A stretch of DNA of 50,428 bases from Magnetococcales bacterium (GTDB lineage: Bacteria; Pseudomonadota; Magnetococcia; Magnetococcales; Magnetaquicoccaceae): NCBI GenBank assembly GCA_015231375.1, contig JADGBT010000030.1:1-50428 (forward strand), read 5' to 3'. Of the stretch, positions 37,640 through 46,427 are shown in pieces (positions within the stretch are counted from its first letter, which is position 1; each line of letters starts with the position of its first letter). The notes below the pieces were generated by a model that saw nothing but the letters and a program-made list of their open reading frames with translations, made no database searches and was not told where the DNA came from. The position numbers were made by a program, and so were the translations under genes.

Positions 37640-37813
37640 GAAAATCCGTCTTCCAGGGGCGATGGCTCAAATGGAAAAGAAACGGAAAGGAACCATCCGT
37701 GCATAAATTTTCTCAAATGCGTTGCAAACCCGGTGATTATCGCCCATCATCTTGGGCATTGGCAAGGGAAGGAAACCGATTAAAGAAAACAACCCGAGCA
37801 AGGATTGAAGAGA

Positions 37814-38593
37814 ATGCGTAAATATATACTGACAATCATTGTATGGGCATTCCTGTGGCTGCCGGGTGCCCTTTCCGCCGCCGATGGTGCGGCGCGACAC
37901 GACGACTCCACCACGATCGCCGCCGTGGACAGCTCTCTCGCCGCGCAGCAGCATCCCCGCTCCTCCGATGCCGCGTTCGAGATGGAGAGCGTCTCCGATC
38001 CCCTGGAAGCCTGGAACCGGATCATCTTCACCTTCAACGATCTGTTCTATCATGGACTGCTCAAGCCGGTCTCCATGATCTACGCCGCCATCCTCCCGGA
38101 GCCGGTACGGATCGCGGTGGGCAACTTCTTCCACAACCTGGCCATGCCCAAACACTTCATCAGCGCGCTGTTGCAGGGAAAATGGGAAGCGGCCGGTCAT
38201 GAACTCTCCCGGTTCGGCATCAATACCGTGCTGGGCGGACTGGGCTTCTTCGATGTGGCCGAGACCCATTTCAATCTCAGAAGCAGCGACGAGGACATCG
38301 GGCAGACCCTCGGCACCCTGGGCATGGACGACAGCATCTATCTTCAATGGCCCATCCTCGGCCCCTCCACCCTGCGCGACTCTTTTGGACTGGCCGGCGA
38401 CTCTGTGCTCAATCCGCTGACCTACTATCCGGAAAATCCCTGGACCCGCATGGAGATCTTCGGCGGCAAGGTGGTCAATCAAACCTCCATGCGCATCGGC
38501 GAGTACGAGGATCTGAAAAAAGCGGCCATCGATCCTTACATCGCCTTGCGGGACGCCTATCTGCAAATGAGACGGGATCAAGTCAAACACTGA
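37814..38593 (+). CDS. mlaA: MlaA/VacJ family protein
   Basis: Outer-membrane component that removes phospholipid from the outer leaflet. Family motifs: DPLEAWNRIIFTFND, a GINTVLGGLGFFDVA helix, EDIGQTLGTLG, LGPSTLRDSFG and YIALRDAYLQMR. A signal peptide ends near LSA|ADG with no Cys, so this copy lacks the lipobox of E. coli MlaA. The mature N-terminus has an extra ~40-residue polar stretch. The ATG at 37814 follows AAGGATTG. Divergent from mlaE, so both halves of the pathway share a control region. Confidence 0.93.
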   Translation: MRKYILTIIVWAFLWLPGALSAADGAARHDDSTTIAAVDSSLAAQQHPRSSDAAFEMESVSDPLEAWNRIIFTFNDLFYHGLLKPVSMIYAAILPEPVRIAVGNFFHNLAMPKHFISALLQGKWEAAGHELSRFGINTVLGGLGFFDVAETHFNLRSSDEDIGQTLGTLGMDDSIYLQWPILGPSTLRDSFGLAGDSVLNPLTYYPENPWTRMEIFGGKVVNQTSMRIGEYEDLKKAAIDPYIALRDAYLQMRRDQVKH

Positions 38594-38627
38594 AATCCCC
38601 AAGGGGCACGCCCCTCTTTGAAATTCC

Positions 38628-38674
38628 AGACACCTGAGGCCCTGGTCCGTCCACGCTTCAGGTGTCTTTTTTTT
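38628..38674 (+). terminator. Intrinsic terminator after mlaA
   Basis: AGACACCTGA (38628-38637) pairs with TCAGGTGTCT (38658-38667), followed by an eight-T run that begins in the stem. Confidence 0.85.
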
Positions 38675-38824
38675 GCCTTGTCCAACCCCGATCATCACTC
38701 TTTGCGGCTCCCCACGATTTTCTGGCACAATGATCGCTATTCTTACACCTGCGAACCGGGCAGGGCCGAGAAACGACCCTGTGACCGTCAATTTTTTAAC
38801 GCATTCTCCTGCGGAGTGGCTTTC

Positions 38825-40069
38825 ATGAACCGTTTGCATCTCCTCGTCTGCGCCTTTGGATTGCTGTCGGGGTCACTCATCCTCCCCGACCCCCTGCTGG
38901 CGGCCGACTCCCTTGACGACATCTATGCCATGGCGGACCGCAAGGAGTTCGATCCGGCCCTCAAACGGCTCAACACCTTTTTGGCCGAGCATCCCCAGGA
39001 TGCCCAGGGTCGTTTTCTCAAAGGATTGATCCTCACCGAAACCAAACAGCGGGAGCAGGCCATCGCGGTTTTCCAGCAATTGAGCAAGGACTTCCCGGAA
39101 CTGCCGGAACCCTACAACAATCTGGCGGTGCTGTACGCCGAACAGGGCCATTTCGACAGGGCCCAGGAGGCGTTGACCCAGGCGGTCAAGGCGCATCCCA
39201 ACTATGCCACGGCGCATGAGAACCTCGGGGACATCCACGCCAAGATGGCTTCCCAGTCCTACGCGCGGGCCTTGAAGCTCAATCAGGGCAATCAGGTGTT
39301 GGCCAGCAAGTTGAACAAGGTCAAGACCCTCTTTGCCGAAGGCCATGCCGAGACCCAGGCCACCACCGCCAAGCAGGGTCAGGCCGCTTCTGCCGCCGGC
39401 AAGTCCCCGACCGCTCCGGCCAAAGGCGCGACCCCCACCCCCACCACCCTGGCCCAGGCGGAACCCGCCAAGAGCGAGGCCGCTCCACCCAAGCCGGCCA
39501 TGCCGACCCCTCCCGAGAGCGCCGCCGCTCCGGCTGCCACCAAGTCTGCCGCCGAGGCATCCAACAAAAGCGCGGAGGCCGCTGCGGCCACGATTTCCTC
39601 CACTCCGCCCGCCGCGCCCACGGCGACAGAGGGCGCCAAGCCGGAAACCCCGGCCCCGGAGCCGGATGCGGAGGCCGCCGCCAAGAAAAGCGAGGAGCCT
39701 GTCGCCAAGCCCGATCCCAACAGTGCCAACGAGGTGAAGCAGGTGGTACTGGACTGGGCCGCCGCCTGGTCGGCCAAGGAGATCGACCGGTACATCGACA
39801 TCTATTCGCCGCGTTTCCAGCCCATCCTCAAAAACCTGAAAACCCGCGAGGCGTGGGAAAAAAACCGTCGCGAGGTCATCGGCAAGGCGGGATCCATCAA
39901 CATTCACGTCTCCGACCTGCAAATCACCATGCTCAACGCCAATCGCGCCCAGGCCACCTTCCAGCAGAACTACACGGCCAAGAACTATCGGGATCGGGTC
40001 AAAAAGACCCTCTCTTTGGAGCGTGAGAACCAATCCTGGAAAATTGTCCGCGAGTATGCCAACGAATGA
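38825..40069 (+). CDS. Exported TPR protein with Cds6-like C-terminal domain
   Basis: 414 residues. Signal peptide (LLSGSLILPDPLLA), then at least three tetratricopeptide repeats (about 25-150, e.g. PEPYNNLAVLYAEQGHFDRA). An Ala/Pro/Lys/Thr-rich disordered stretch (about 165-305) follows. The end is an NTF2-like domain (about 305-412) with VLDWAAAWSAKEIDRYIDIYS, AWEKNRREVI and FQQNYTAKNYRDRVKKTL, as in Cds6-type domains often attached to L,D-transpeptidases; no transpeptidase domain is present here. A periplasmic scaffold for envelope enzymes is the most I would infer. The ATG at 38825 gives a clean signal peptide. Confidence 0.8.
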   Translation: MNRLHLLVCAFGLLSGSLILPDPLLAADSLDDIYAMADRKEFDPALKRLNTFLAEHPQDAQGRFLKGLILTETKQREQAIAVFQQLSKDFPELPEPYNNLAVLYAEQGHFDRAQEALTQAVKAHPNYATAHENLGDIHAKMASQSYARALKLNQGNQVLASKLNKVKTLFAEGHAETQATTAKQGQAASAAGKSPTAPAKGATPTPTTLAQAEPAKSEAAPPKPAMPTPPESAAAPAATKSAAEASNKSAEAAAATISSTPPAAPTATEGAKPETPAPEPDAEAAAKKSEEPVAKPDPNSANEVKQVVLDWAAAWSAKEIDRYIDIYSPRFQPILKNLKTREAWEKNRREVIGKAGSINIHVSDLQITMLNANRAQATFQQNYTAKNYRDRVKKTLSLERENQSWKIVREYANE

Positions 40070-40130
40070 GGGATTCCCCCTTGTGTGACGCTCTTCGGTT
40101 TCTCTTTACTTTGTGGCGTGGTGAACCCGG

Positions 40131-40955
40131 ATGACCGCATCCCCTGAACATGATTTCATTCCCGCAGCCCGTTTCAAGGTGACGGTTTCGGCTCATGTGT
40201 TGATCGTGGACCGACCCGTCAAGCCGGAGGATCGGGTCAAGCTGTTGTTGGCCAAACTGGCCTATACGGATCATCGCGCGAACAAGTGGTCCTTTCCCGG
40301 CGGTTTCGTGGACCAGGGCGAGGGGTTGGAGGGCGCCTTGAAGCGGGAGGTCTCCGAGGAGATCGGTCTGGAGCTGTTGCAGTGTCGTTATCTGGAGACC
40401 GTGCCTTTGTTGCTGGTGGAGTCGCCGAATATCGGCTTCATCTTTTTGTGTGATTCGTGGAACGGAACCCCGCAGGTCAGGAGCCGGGAGATTCTGGAGA
40501 CCTGCTGGGTGGATGAGGAGACCTTCTGGCGGCTGGACCGGGAGGGTCAGCTCGCCTATCCCCAGATGCGCACCCAGACCGGTTGTCTGGGTTGGCAGGC
40601 CAGACCGGACGGGTTGCCGGTGGCGGTGGACGCCCAAAGCCGTTGCATCTGGGGCAAGGCGTTGGTGACTGTGTTTCTGGCGTTGGCGGCGGTACCGGGT
40701 TTGGCCGCAGAGCCGGAGGAGAAGGGACGGGAAGAGGCTTTGGGACAGGCCAAAGATCATCTGATGGATGCCATGCGCTCTTTGGGCAAGGCGGGGCGTC
40801 TCACCTATGAGAGTCAGGTTCCGGCTTTGAAGGAAAAGGCCGAGGAAGCGATCAAGGAGACCCAGCGACTGATCGAGGAGCTGGAGGAGCGATTGCCCCG
40901 TCAGCCGGACAAAAAAGAGACCGAAACTCCCCCCCGTGGCATGACACAGATTTGA
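40131..40955 (+). CDS. Nudix hydrolase with a signal-peptide-like segment and exported-type tail
   Basis: The N-terminal part (1-165) is a Nudix hydrolase with box GGFVDQGEGLEGALKREV then SEEIGL. It continues in frame into a hydrophobic segment (174-193, GKALVTVFLALAAVPGLAA) that looks like a signal peptide with an AA cleavage site. An 80-residue charged helical tail follows (AKDHLMDAMRSLGKAG, EAIKETQRLIEELEERL). This is either a Nudix protein anchored by a single helix, or a fused pair; an internal GTG at 40626 could start the second product separately. The stop codon lies directly before palindromic copy D. Confidence 0.78.
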   Translation: MTASPEHDFIPAARFKVTVSAHVLIVDRPVKPEDRVKLLLAKLAYTDHRANKWSFPGGFVDQGEGLEGALKREVSEEIGLELLQCRYLETVPLLLVESPNIGFIFLCDSWNGTPQVRSREILETCWVDEETFWRLDREGQLAYPQMRTQTGCLGWQARPDGLPVAVDAQSRCIWGKALVTVFLALAAVPGLAAEPEEKGREEALGQAKDHLMDAMRSLGKAGRLTYESQVPALKEKAEEAIKETQRLIEELEERLPRQPDKKETETPPRGMTQI

Positions 40956-41122
40956 CCATTGAAAAAAAAGAGAGGGTCTGGGAGATTCATCTCCCAGGAC
41001 TTTGACTTTACTTATTTAAAAAATAAAAAATTTTATTTGTTTTTAAGGCCGCAAAGTCAAAAGATTAAAAGATTAAAACCCTGGGGGATGAATCCCCCAG
41101 GCCCCCTCTTTTTTTTCAATGG
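40956..41122. repeat. Composite palindromic repeat, copy D (167 bp)
   Basis: Ends are ccattg and caatgg, a perfect inverted pair that differs from the ctattg/caatag ends of the other copies by matching changes on both sides. Contains left hairpin ctgggagattcatctcccag and right hairpin ctgggggatgaatcccccag. It spans the gap between two convergent genes; its right end overlaps the last codons and stop of the epimerase gene. Confidence 0.87.
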
Positions 41123-42075
41123 TTGTCGGACAAAATGGCGTCGAAATAATCGATCGTGCGGCGCAATCCCTCATCCAGCGCCACGGTCGGACTCCAACCC
41201 AGTTTCTCCATGGCCAGACCGATATCCGGACGACGCTGCCTGGGATCATCGGTCGGCAAAGGGGCGAACACCAGTTGGGATCTGGAATGGGTCATCTCCA
41301 CCACCTTGCTGGCCAACTGCAACATGGTGAACTCACCCGGATTGCCCAGATTGACCGGCCCCAGAAAATCATCCCCGGAACACATCAACCGCAAAAACCC
41401 CTCCACCATGTCATCGACATAACAAAAAGAACGCGTCTGGGAACCATCGCCATACACCGTGATGGGATCCCCCCGCAACGCCTGCACGATGAAATTGGAG
41501 ACCACCCGACCATCGTTGGGATGCATGCGCGGACCATACGTGTTGAAAATCCGCGCCACCTTGATGCGCAACCGATGCTGACGGTGATAATCGAAAAAGA
41601 GCGTCTCGGCACACCGTTTGCCTTCGTCGTAACAGGAACGGGGTCCGATGGGATTGACATGGCCCCAATAGTCCTCGGTCTGCGGATGCACCTTGGGATC
41701 CCCGTACACCTCGCTGGTGGAAGCTTGCAGGATGCGCGCCCGCACCCGCTTGGCCAGACCCAGCATGTTGATGGCACCATGCACACTGGTCTTGGTGGTC
41801 TGCACCGGGTCGAATTGATAGTGAACCGGCGAAGCGGGACAGGCCAGATTGAAAATCTCATCCACCTCCACATACAAAGGAAAGGTGACATCGTGCCGCA
41901 GCAATTCAAAGAACGGATTATCGACAAGATTTAAAATATTCCTTTTGTTTCCGGTAAAAAAATTATCCACACACAGCACATCCGCCCCTTCGGCCAAAAG
42001 ACGCTCGCACAGATGAGATCCCAAGAAACCCGCGCCACCCGTCACCAACACCCGCTTGCCCGCGAATCTGTTCAT
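41116..42075 (-). CDS. NAD-dependent UDP-glucuronate decarboxylase-like epimerase
   Basis: Extended short-chain dehydrogenase most like UDP-xylose synthase (UXS), converting UDP-glucuronate to UDP-xylose for surface glycans. NAD-binding GGAGFLGSH, then [40 protein letters not shown], and the catalytic SCYDEGKR (YxxxK) are seen, ending [11 protein letters not shown] and [11 protein letters not shown]. Length 319 from the ATG at 42075 with GGAGAAG upstream. The last codon (CAT) and stop lie in repeat copy D. Stands alone; rfbC at the right edge is the only other sugar-nucleotide gene visible. Confidence 0.9.
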   Translation of the reverse strand: MNRFAGKRVLVTGGAGFLGSHLCERLLAEGADVLCVDNFFTGNKRNILNLVDNPFFELLRHDVTFPLYVEVDEIFNLACPASPVHYQFDPVQTTKTSVHGAINMLGLAKRVRARILQASTSEVYGDPKVHPQTEDYWGHVNPIGPRSCYDEGKRCAETLFFDYHRQHRLRIKVARIFNTYGPRMHPNDGRVVSNFIVQALRGDPITVYGDGSQTRSFCYVDDMVEGFLRLMCSGDDFLGPVNLGNPGEFTMLQLASKVVEMTHSRSQLVFAPLPTDDPRQRRPDIGLAMEKLGWSPTVALDEGLRRTIDYFDAILSDNH

Positions 42076-42521
42076 GTTTCTTCTCCAAAGACGGTTGCTG
42101 TCGCACACCCGAAAACCGGTTGAACCCTGTCGAATCCGGAAGCGAAACACTCCGGATCAACCTCTTTCACCTGGAATGATCCATCGGCATAATGAGTCTA
42201 AAAATCAAGCTAAAACAAAGCATAAGAAAAAATCAATTTTTCCCTTGAACTCCTTCGCCATTCCAGGCAGAATGCCCGTGGCTTGAGGGGAAAAAAAGTT
42301 AATGCATCCTTGCATGTTCCGATCCCACACGACGGCCACCTGAAACCAACCTTTGCGGACGCTACCTGGGAACGGATCGGAAACAATCGGAAACAACCCC
42401 CATTTCGTCAGCGATCATGCCACAAAAACCAAACCATGGCCAGACGGGAAATCGACCCCGATAAAAAACCGGTAACACAAAAGAATAGAAAATGAACGCT
42501 TTAAATTATCGAGGATCCGCC
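42076..42521. other. Intergenic region, no gene supported
   Basis: About 445 bp between the divergent epimerase gene and the small protein gene. The middle is AT-rich (42190-42300). Short open frames have no ribosome binding site or recognisable product. It presumably holds the promoters for both genes; I cannot place them with confidence. Confidence 0.4.
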
Positions 42522-42713
42522 ATGACGTATAATGAAGCTGTTGTCGCGGCACGAGAAAACGCTGCCAAAACCCGGAGGAGCTGGTACATTCTTTCCGACG
42601 GTCGCGAAAACTACAAGGTCCGTGATCACCACACCGGATCCCCCGGCAAAATCGGCCAGGAGAGCCGTGACTTCCAGATCACCGCCGTGGTCCACCCGGT
42701 CTGGCAGGAGTGA
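42522..42713 (+). CDS. Small unrecognised protein (63 residues)
   Basis: Starts at the ATG at 42522 behind GAGGAT; an in-frame ATG at 42492 is an alternative. The product has an N-terminal Ala-rich helix (YNEAVVAARENAAK), then a beta-like part with SWYILSDGRENYKVRDHH and a tail ending in AVVHPVWQ. No Cys, signal peptide or family that I recognise. Codon use is like its neighbours, favouring a real gene. No function is offered. Confidence 0.5.
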   Translation: MTYNEAVVAARENAAKTRRSWYILSDGRENYKVRDHHTGSPGKIGQESRDFQITAVVHPVWQE

Positions 42714-43032
42714 TCCCCGCCCCCCTGCCCGTTCCGAATCAAGACGACACCTTCCCCGCGCCCCGGTCCGGTTTCACAACGTCGTGCGTGTCCGGGGTGA
42801 TGGCTGCACACACCCGCATCAAGCCCGTCTTTGCCGTTCTCGTGCGTCCAGAATGGGTGCATGGGTGACTTCCGGATCCGGTTGAACACCCGCCGGACCC
42901 GGTTTCTCCTTGGCCAACCCTTTCCGATTCCCCACAAAAAAGAGATAATGCCAACATCGATCTTGGAGAAGGCTCCCCACGCCCGATCCGAAGCCGGGCA
43001 AAAAACTGTTCAATCATGGATGCAAGGCGCGC
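42714..43032. other. Intergenic region, nothing supported
   Basis: About 320 GC-rich bp before the kinase gene. Frames on both strands cross it, but none has a ribosome binding site or recognisable family features. Confidence 0.35.
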
Positions 43033-44052
43033 ATGTCCGGAAACTCGCACAAAACCCCATACAAGAACCTCAGCCCGGAAGTGATCCTGGACGCGGTGGA
43101 AAGCGTTGGATATCGCTGCGATGGACGCCTGCTGGCGCTCAACAGCTTTGAAAACCGGGTCTATCAGGTCGGGGTGGAGGATGGCGAAGCCCTGGTGGTG
43201 AAATTCTACCGCAAAGGCCGCTGGAATCAGGCCGCCATCCTGGAAGAACACCGCTTCACCACCCAACTGGCGGAAATGGAAATCCCGGTGGTGGCCCCAC
43301 TGGCCAACGCGGCGGGACGCACCTTGCATCCCTGGCAGGGATTCCGTTTCGCCATCTATCCCAAGTGCGGAGGACGGGCGCCGGATCTGGAAAATTTCGA
43401 CCATCTGGAACGGTTGGGACTGGCATTGGGCCGGATTCACGCGGTGGGCGCGACCCGTCCCTTCCAGGCCCGGCCCACCCTGGACGTGGAGACCTTCGGC
43501 GTGGAACCGCACCGCTTCTTGATGGAATCCCAATTCATCCCTCTGGAACTGCGCACCATCTACGACACCCTCACCGAGGATCTGCTCGGACTGATCCGCC
43601 GCTGCTTCGAACAGGCGGGCATTCCCAAAAACATCCGTCTGCATGGAGACTGCCATTCGGGCAACATCCTGTGGACCGACAACGGACCGCTGTTCGTCGA
43701 TTTCGACGACGCCCGCATGGGACCGGCGATTCAGGATCTTTGGATGTGCCTTTCAGGCGAACGGGAAGAACAGGGCAGTCAGTTCGCGGCCCTGCTCAAA
43801 GGATACCGGAAGTTCCACGACTTCAACCCCCGCGAGATCCGTCTGGTGGAAGCCCTGCGCACCCTGCGCATGATCCACTATTCGGCCTGGATCGCCCGCC
43901 GCTGGGACGATCCCGCCTTTCCCCGCGCCTTTCCCTGGTTCGACGCCCCCCGCTACTGGGACAACCACATCCTGGCCCTGCGCGAACAGGTGCTGCTCAT
44001 GCAGGCCCCGCCCCTGGAGTGGAATCCTTACGCCTTCATGGATCACTACTAA
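43033..44052 (+). CDS. srkA: Stress response kinase A (YihE/RdoA family)
   Basis: Aminoglycoside-phosphotransferase-fold Ser/Thr kinase that in E. coli limits death after envelope and oxidative stress. Visible features are the Lys in ALVVKFYRKGRW, catalytic HGDCHSGNILW and metal-binding FVDFDDARMGP, then the C-terminal YWDNHILALREQ. Length 339 compares well with E. coli SrkA. No dsbA lies beside it, unlike in E. coli. Convergent with the M48 gene. Confidence 0.93.
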   Translation: MSGNSHKTPYKNLSPEVILDAVESVGYRCDGRLLALNSFENRVYQVGVEDGEALVVKFYRKGRWNQAAILEEHRFTTQLAEMEIPVVAPLANAAGRTLHPWQGFRFAIYPKCGGRAPDLENFDHLERLGLALGRIHAVGATRPFQARPTLDVETFGVEPHRFLMESQFIPLELRTIYDTLTEDLLGLIRRCFEQAGIPKNIRLHGDCHSGNILWTDNGPLFVDFDDARMGPAIQDLWMCLSGEREEQGSQFAALLKGYRKFHDFNPREIRLVEALRTLRMIHYSAWIARRWDDPAFPRAFPWFDAPRYWDNHILALREQVLLMQAPPLEWNPYAFMDHY

Positions 44053-44088
44053 CTGGCATGATGGGGGGAGAACCCCCTCACCCCCCGA

Positions 44089-44119
44089 CCGTGAAACTCC
44101 AAAAGCACGAGTTCCACGG
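44089..44119. terminator. Imperfect hairpin between convergent srkA and M48 genes
   Basis: CCGTGAAACTC (44089-44099) pairs with GAGTTCCACGG (44109-44119) with one mismatch and a nine-base loop. No T-run, so termination is only a guess from position. Confidence 0.35.
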
Positions 44120-44179
44120 TAAACTTGGCCTGCCGCACGCGCGGTCGCCATTCTCCGTTCAAAGGCACCACTCTCGCGT

Positions 44180-45454
44180 TCAACGGTTCCGATCGTCCGG
44201 AACCGACGCGGACGCCGCCGCCTCGATGGCCGCGATGCGGGCCAACACCGGCGGATGGGTGTGATGCAGGATCACATGCCAGGGATGGGGGGTCAATCCG
44301 GTGAGGTTCTCCCGCGCCAACCGTTTGAGAGCCGTCACCAAAGGGGCGGAATCCCCCAGGGTGGAGACGGCGAAACGATCCGCCGCGTACTCATGCCGCC
44401 GGGAGATCCACTTGAGCACCGGCCCGGTCACCAGATCCAGCGGCACGGCCAGTAGCACGAAAAAGACGAATCCCCCGTGGAGCGTCACCCGTTCCATAAA
44501 AAAATCATGATGCAACGCCGGCTGACGCATGGCCAAAGCCAGCAACGCGCTCATCAACCCCAGATGCAGCACCGCCACCAGCGTGACCCGTCGCCTGTGC
44601 CCCAATACCAGATGTCCCACCTCTCGGGCCAACACCGCCACCACCTCGGCATCGGCATGACGCGTCAGCAGGGTGTCGAACAGCACAATGCGCCGCCCAC
44701 GCCCCAAGCCGGTCAAAAAGGCGTGGGTGCGGGAGAAACGACCGGAGCCGTCCATGGTGAAAACCCCGGAAAACGGCAAACCGATCCGATCCAGATACCC
44801 CTGGATGGCCTGCCGGGTGGATCCATCGGGCAGAGGGGTGAAACGGTTGAACAGGGGCATCAGCACCACCGGGGCGAGATACGGCACCAATCCCACGAAG
44901 GCCGCAGCGCTCCCCCAGAAATACAGCCAGGCCCACTCCCCCTTGAAATGAAAAAAGAACAACACCACGATCAAAAACGGTCCACCCACCACCAAAGCCA
45001 GCAGGAACCCCTTGGCCCGATCCTCCATAAAGGTGATCGCCGAGGTGCGGTTGAACCCAAAACGGGCCTCCAGCACAAAAGTTCTGTAGATCTTGAACGG
45101 CTGGGAAAAGAGCTTGAACAACACCAGCAGCAAACCCACATAGACCACCGCGCCGCCCAATGGTCCCAGCTCCCAGGAGGCGACCATCCGGTCCAGCCAC
45201 AAAAAACCTCCCGCGAACCACCAGACCAGCAAGGCCGCCAGCTTGCTCCCGGAGGTCACGATATCCAGGATGGCCCTGGCCCTGGCATGGGCCATGCTTT
45301 TCTCCCAGGTGGCCAGATCGAGGCATTCGGCCACCTTTCCGGAAGGCGGAACCCCCAACGCCCGAATGTTGAGAAACACCACCAGCGCATCCAATAAAAA
45401 CCCCAACACCAGGGCAGCCAGGATGGTCAGACCGTAAATGGACATGGCTTGCAC
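44180..45454 (-). CDS. M48 (Ste24-like) membrane peptidase homologue with altered zinc motif
   Basis: About 424 residues with several transmembrane helices and the Ste24/CAAX protease architecture: FVLEARFGFNRTS, a cytoplasmic-side FTMDGSGRFSRTHAFLTGLGRGRRIVLFDTLL segment in pieces, and a late EYAADRFAV with the expected third zinc ligand. The usual AHELGH reads AREVGH (Arg277, Glu278, His281), so the first zinc-ligand His is Arg. The enzyme may be inactive or bind metal differently. I start at the GTG at 45454, seven bases after AAGGAG; the ATG at 45445 is further away. Divergent from glyQ. Confidence 0.88.
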   Translation of the reverse strand: MQAMSIYGLTILAALVLGFLLDALVVFLNIRALGVPPSGKVAECLDLATWEKSMAHARARAILDIVTSGSKLAALLVWWFAGGFLWLDRMVASWELGPLGGAVVYVGLLLVLFKLFSQPFKIYRTFVLEARFGFNRTSAITFMEDRAKGFLLALVVGGPFLIVVLFFFHFKGEWAWLYFWGSAAAFVGLVPYLAPVVLMPLFNRFTPLPDGSTRQAIQGYLDRIGLPFSGVFTMDGSGRFSRTHAFLTGLGRGRRIVLFDTLLTRHADAEVVAVLAREVGHLVLGHRRRVTLVAVLHLGLMSALLALAMRQPALHHDFFMERVTLHGGFVFFVLLAVPLDLVTGPVLKWISRRHEYAADRFAVSTLGDSAPLVTALKRLARENLTGLTPHPWHVILHHTHPPVLARIAAIEAAASASVPDDRNR

Positions 45455-45545
45455 GAAATCTCCTTGAAGAGATGATCGCGAACGGGTACATACCCCTTCA
45501 TCCTCGATCATCTCTCATTCCGGAACGCGCCACAAGGAGTGGACC

Positions 45546-46427
45546 GTGACATTTCAAGAACTCATTCTTTCCTTGCAGACCTACTGGTCCAAACGGGGCT
45601 GTGTCCTCCTGCAACCCCACGACATGGAGATGGGAGCCGGAACGTTTCATCCGGCGACCTTTCTGCGCTCCTTGGGGCCGGAACCCTGGAACGTGGCCTA
45701 TGTGCAGCCCTCGCGCCGCCCCACCGATGGACGCTACGGAGAGAATCCCAACCGGTTGCAACGCTATTATCAATTCCAGGTGATTCTCAAGCCGTCGCCG
45801 GACGAGATTCAGGATCTGTATCTGGAATCCCTGGCGGCCATCGGCATCGATCCCAAGGCCCACGACATCCGCTTCGTGGAAGACGACTGGGAAAGTCCCA
45901 CTCTCGGGGCCTGGGGTCTGGGCTGGGAGGTGTGGCTCGACGGCATGGAGGTGACCCAGTTCACCTATTTCCAGCAGGTGGGGGGAATCGATCTGCCCCT
46001 GGTTTCCGGAGAGTTGACCTATGGCCTGGAACGGCTGGCCATGTACATCCAGGGCAAGGAGAACGTCTATGACCTGATCTGGACCCCGGGCATCACCTAC
46101 GGGGATGTCCACCAGCAGGAGGAGGCGGATTTTTCCGGCTACAATTTCACCGCCGCCAACGTGGAGAATCTCTTCAAGCTCTTCGACATGTTCGAGGCCG
46201 AAGCCCTGGCCCTGGCCGCCCGCCAACTGCCGGGACCGGCCTATGAACAGGTGATTCACGGCTCCCACGTCTTCAATCTGCTGGATGCCCGTGGGGCCAT
46301 CAGCGTCACGGAGCGTGCCCGGTTCATCGGTCGGGTGCGGGCCATGGCCAAGGTGACGGCGGAAGGATTCGTGGCGCAACGCGCGGCATTGGGACATCCG
46401 CTCATCCAGCGGGGAGAACGCACATGA
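45546..46427 (+). CDS. glyQ: Glycine--tRNA ligase, alpha subunit
   Basis: Catalytic alpha subunit of the bacterial alpha2beta2 glycyl-tRNA synthetase. Its 293 residues include the class II marks [36 protein letters not shown] and [14 protein letters not shown]. Start is a GTG at 45546 with AAGGAG upstream. Overlaps glyS by four bases (ATGA). Confidence 0.98.
   Translation: MTFQELILSLQTYWSKRGCVLLQPHDMEMGAGTFHPATFLRSLGPEPWNVAYVQPSRRPTDGRYGENPNRLQRYYQFQVILKPSPDEIQDLYLESLAAIGIDPKAHDIRFVEDDWESPTLGAWGLGWEVWLDGMEVTQFTYFQQVGGIDLPLVSGELTYGLERLAMYIQGKENVYDLIWTPGITYGDVHQQEEADFSGYNFTAANVENLFKLFDMFEAEALALAARQLPGPAYEQVIHGSHVFNLLDARGAISVTERARFIGRVRAMAKVTAEGFVAQRAALGHPLIQRGERT

Noticed and set aside
42205-42396. 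63-residue minus-strand frame in the gap upstream of the epimerase gene
   Set aside because: No ribosome binding site and an unremarkable, Phe-rich translation across AT-rich DNA.
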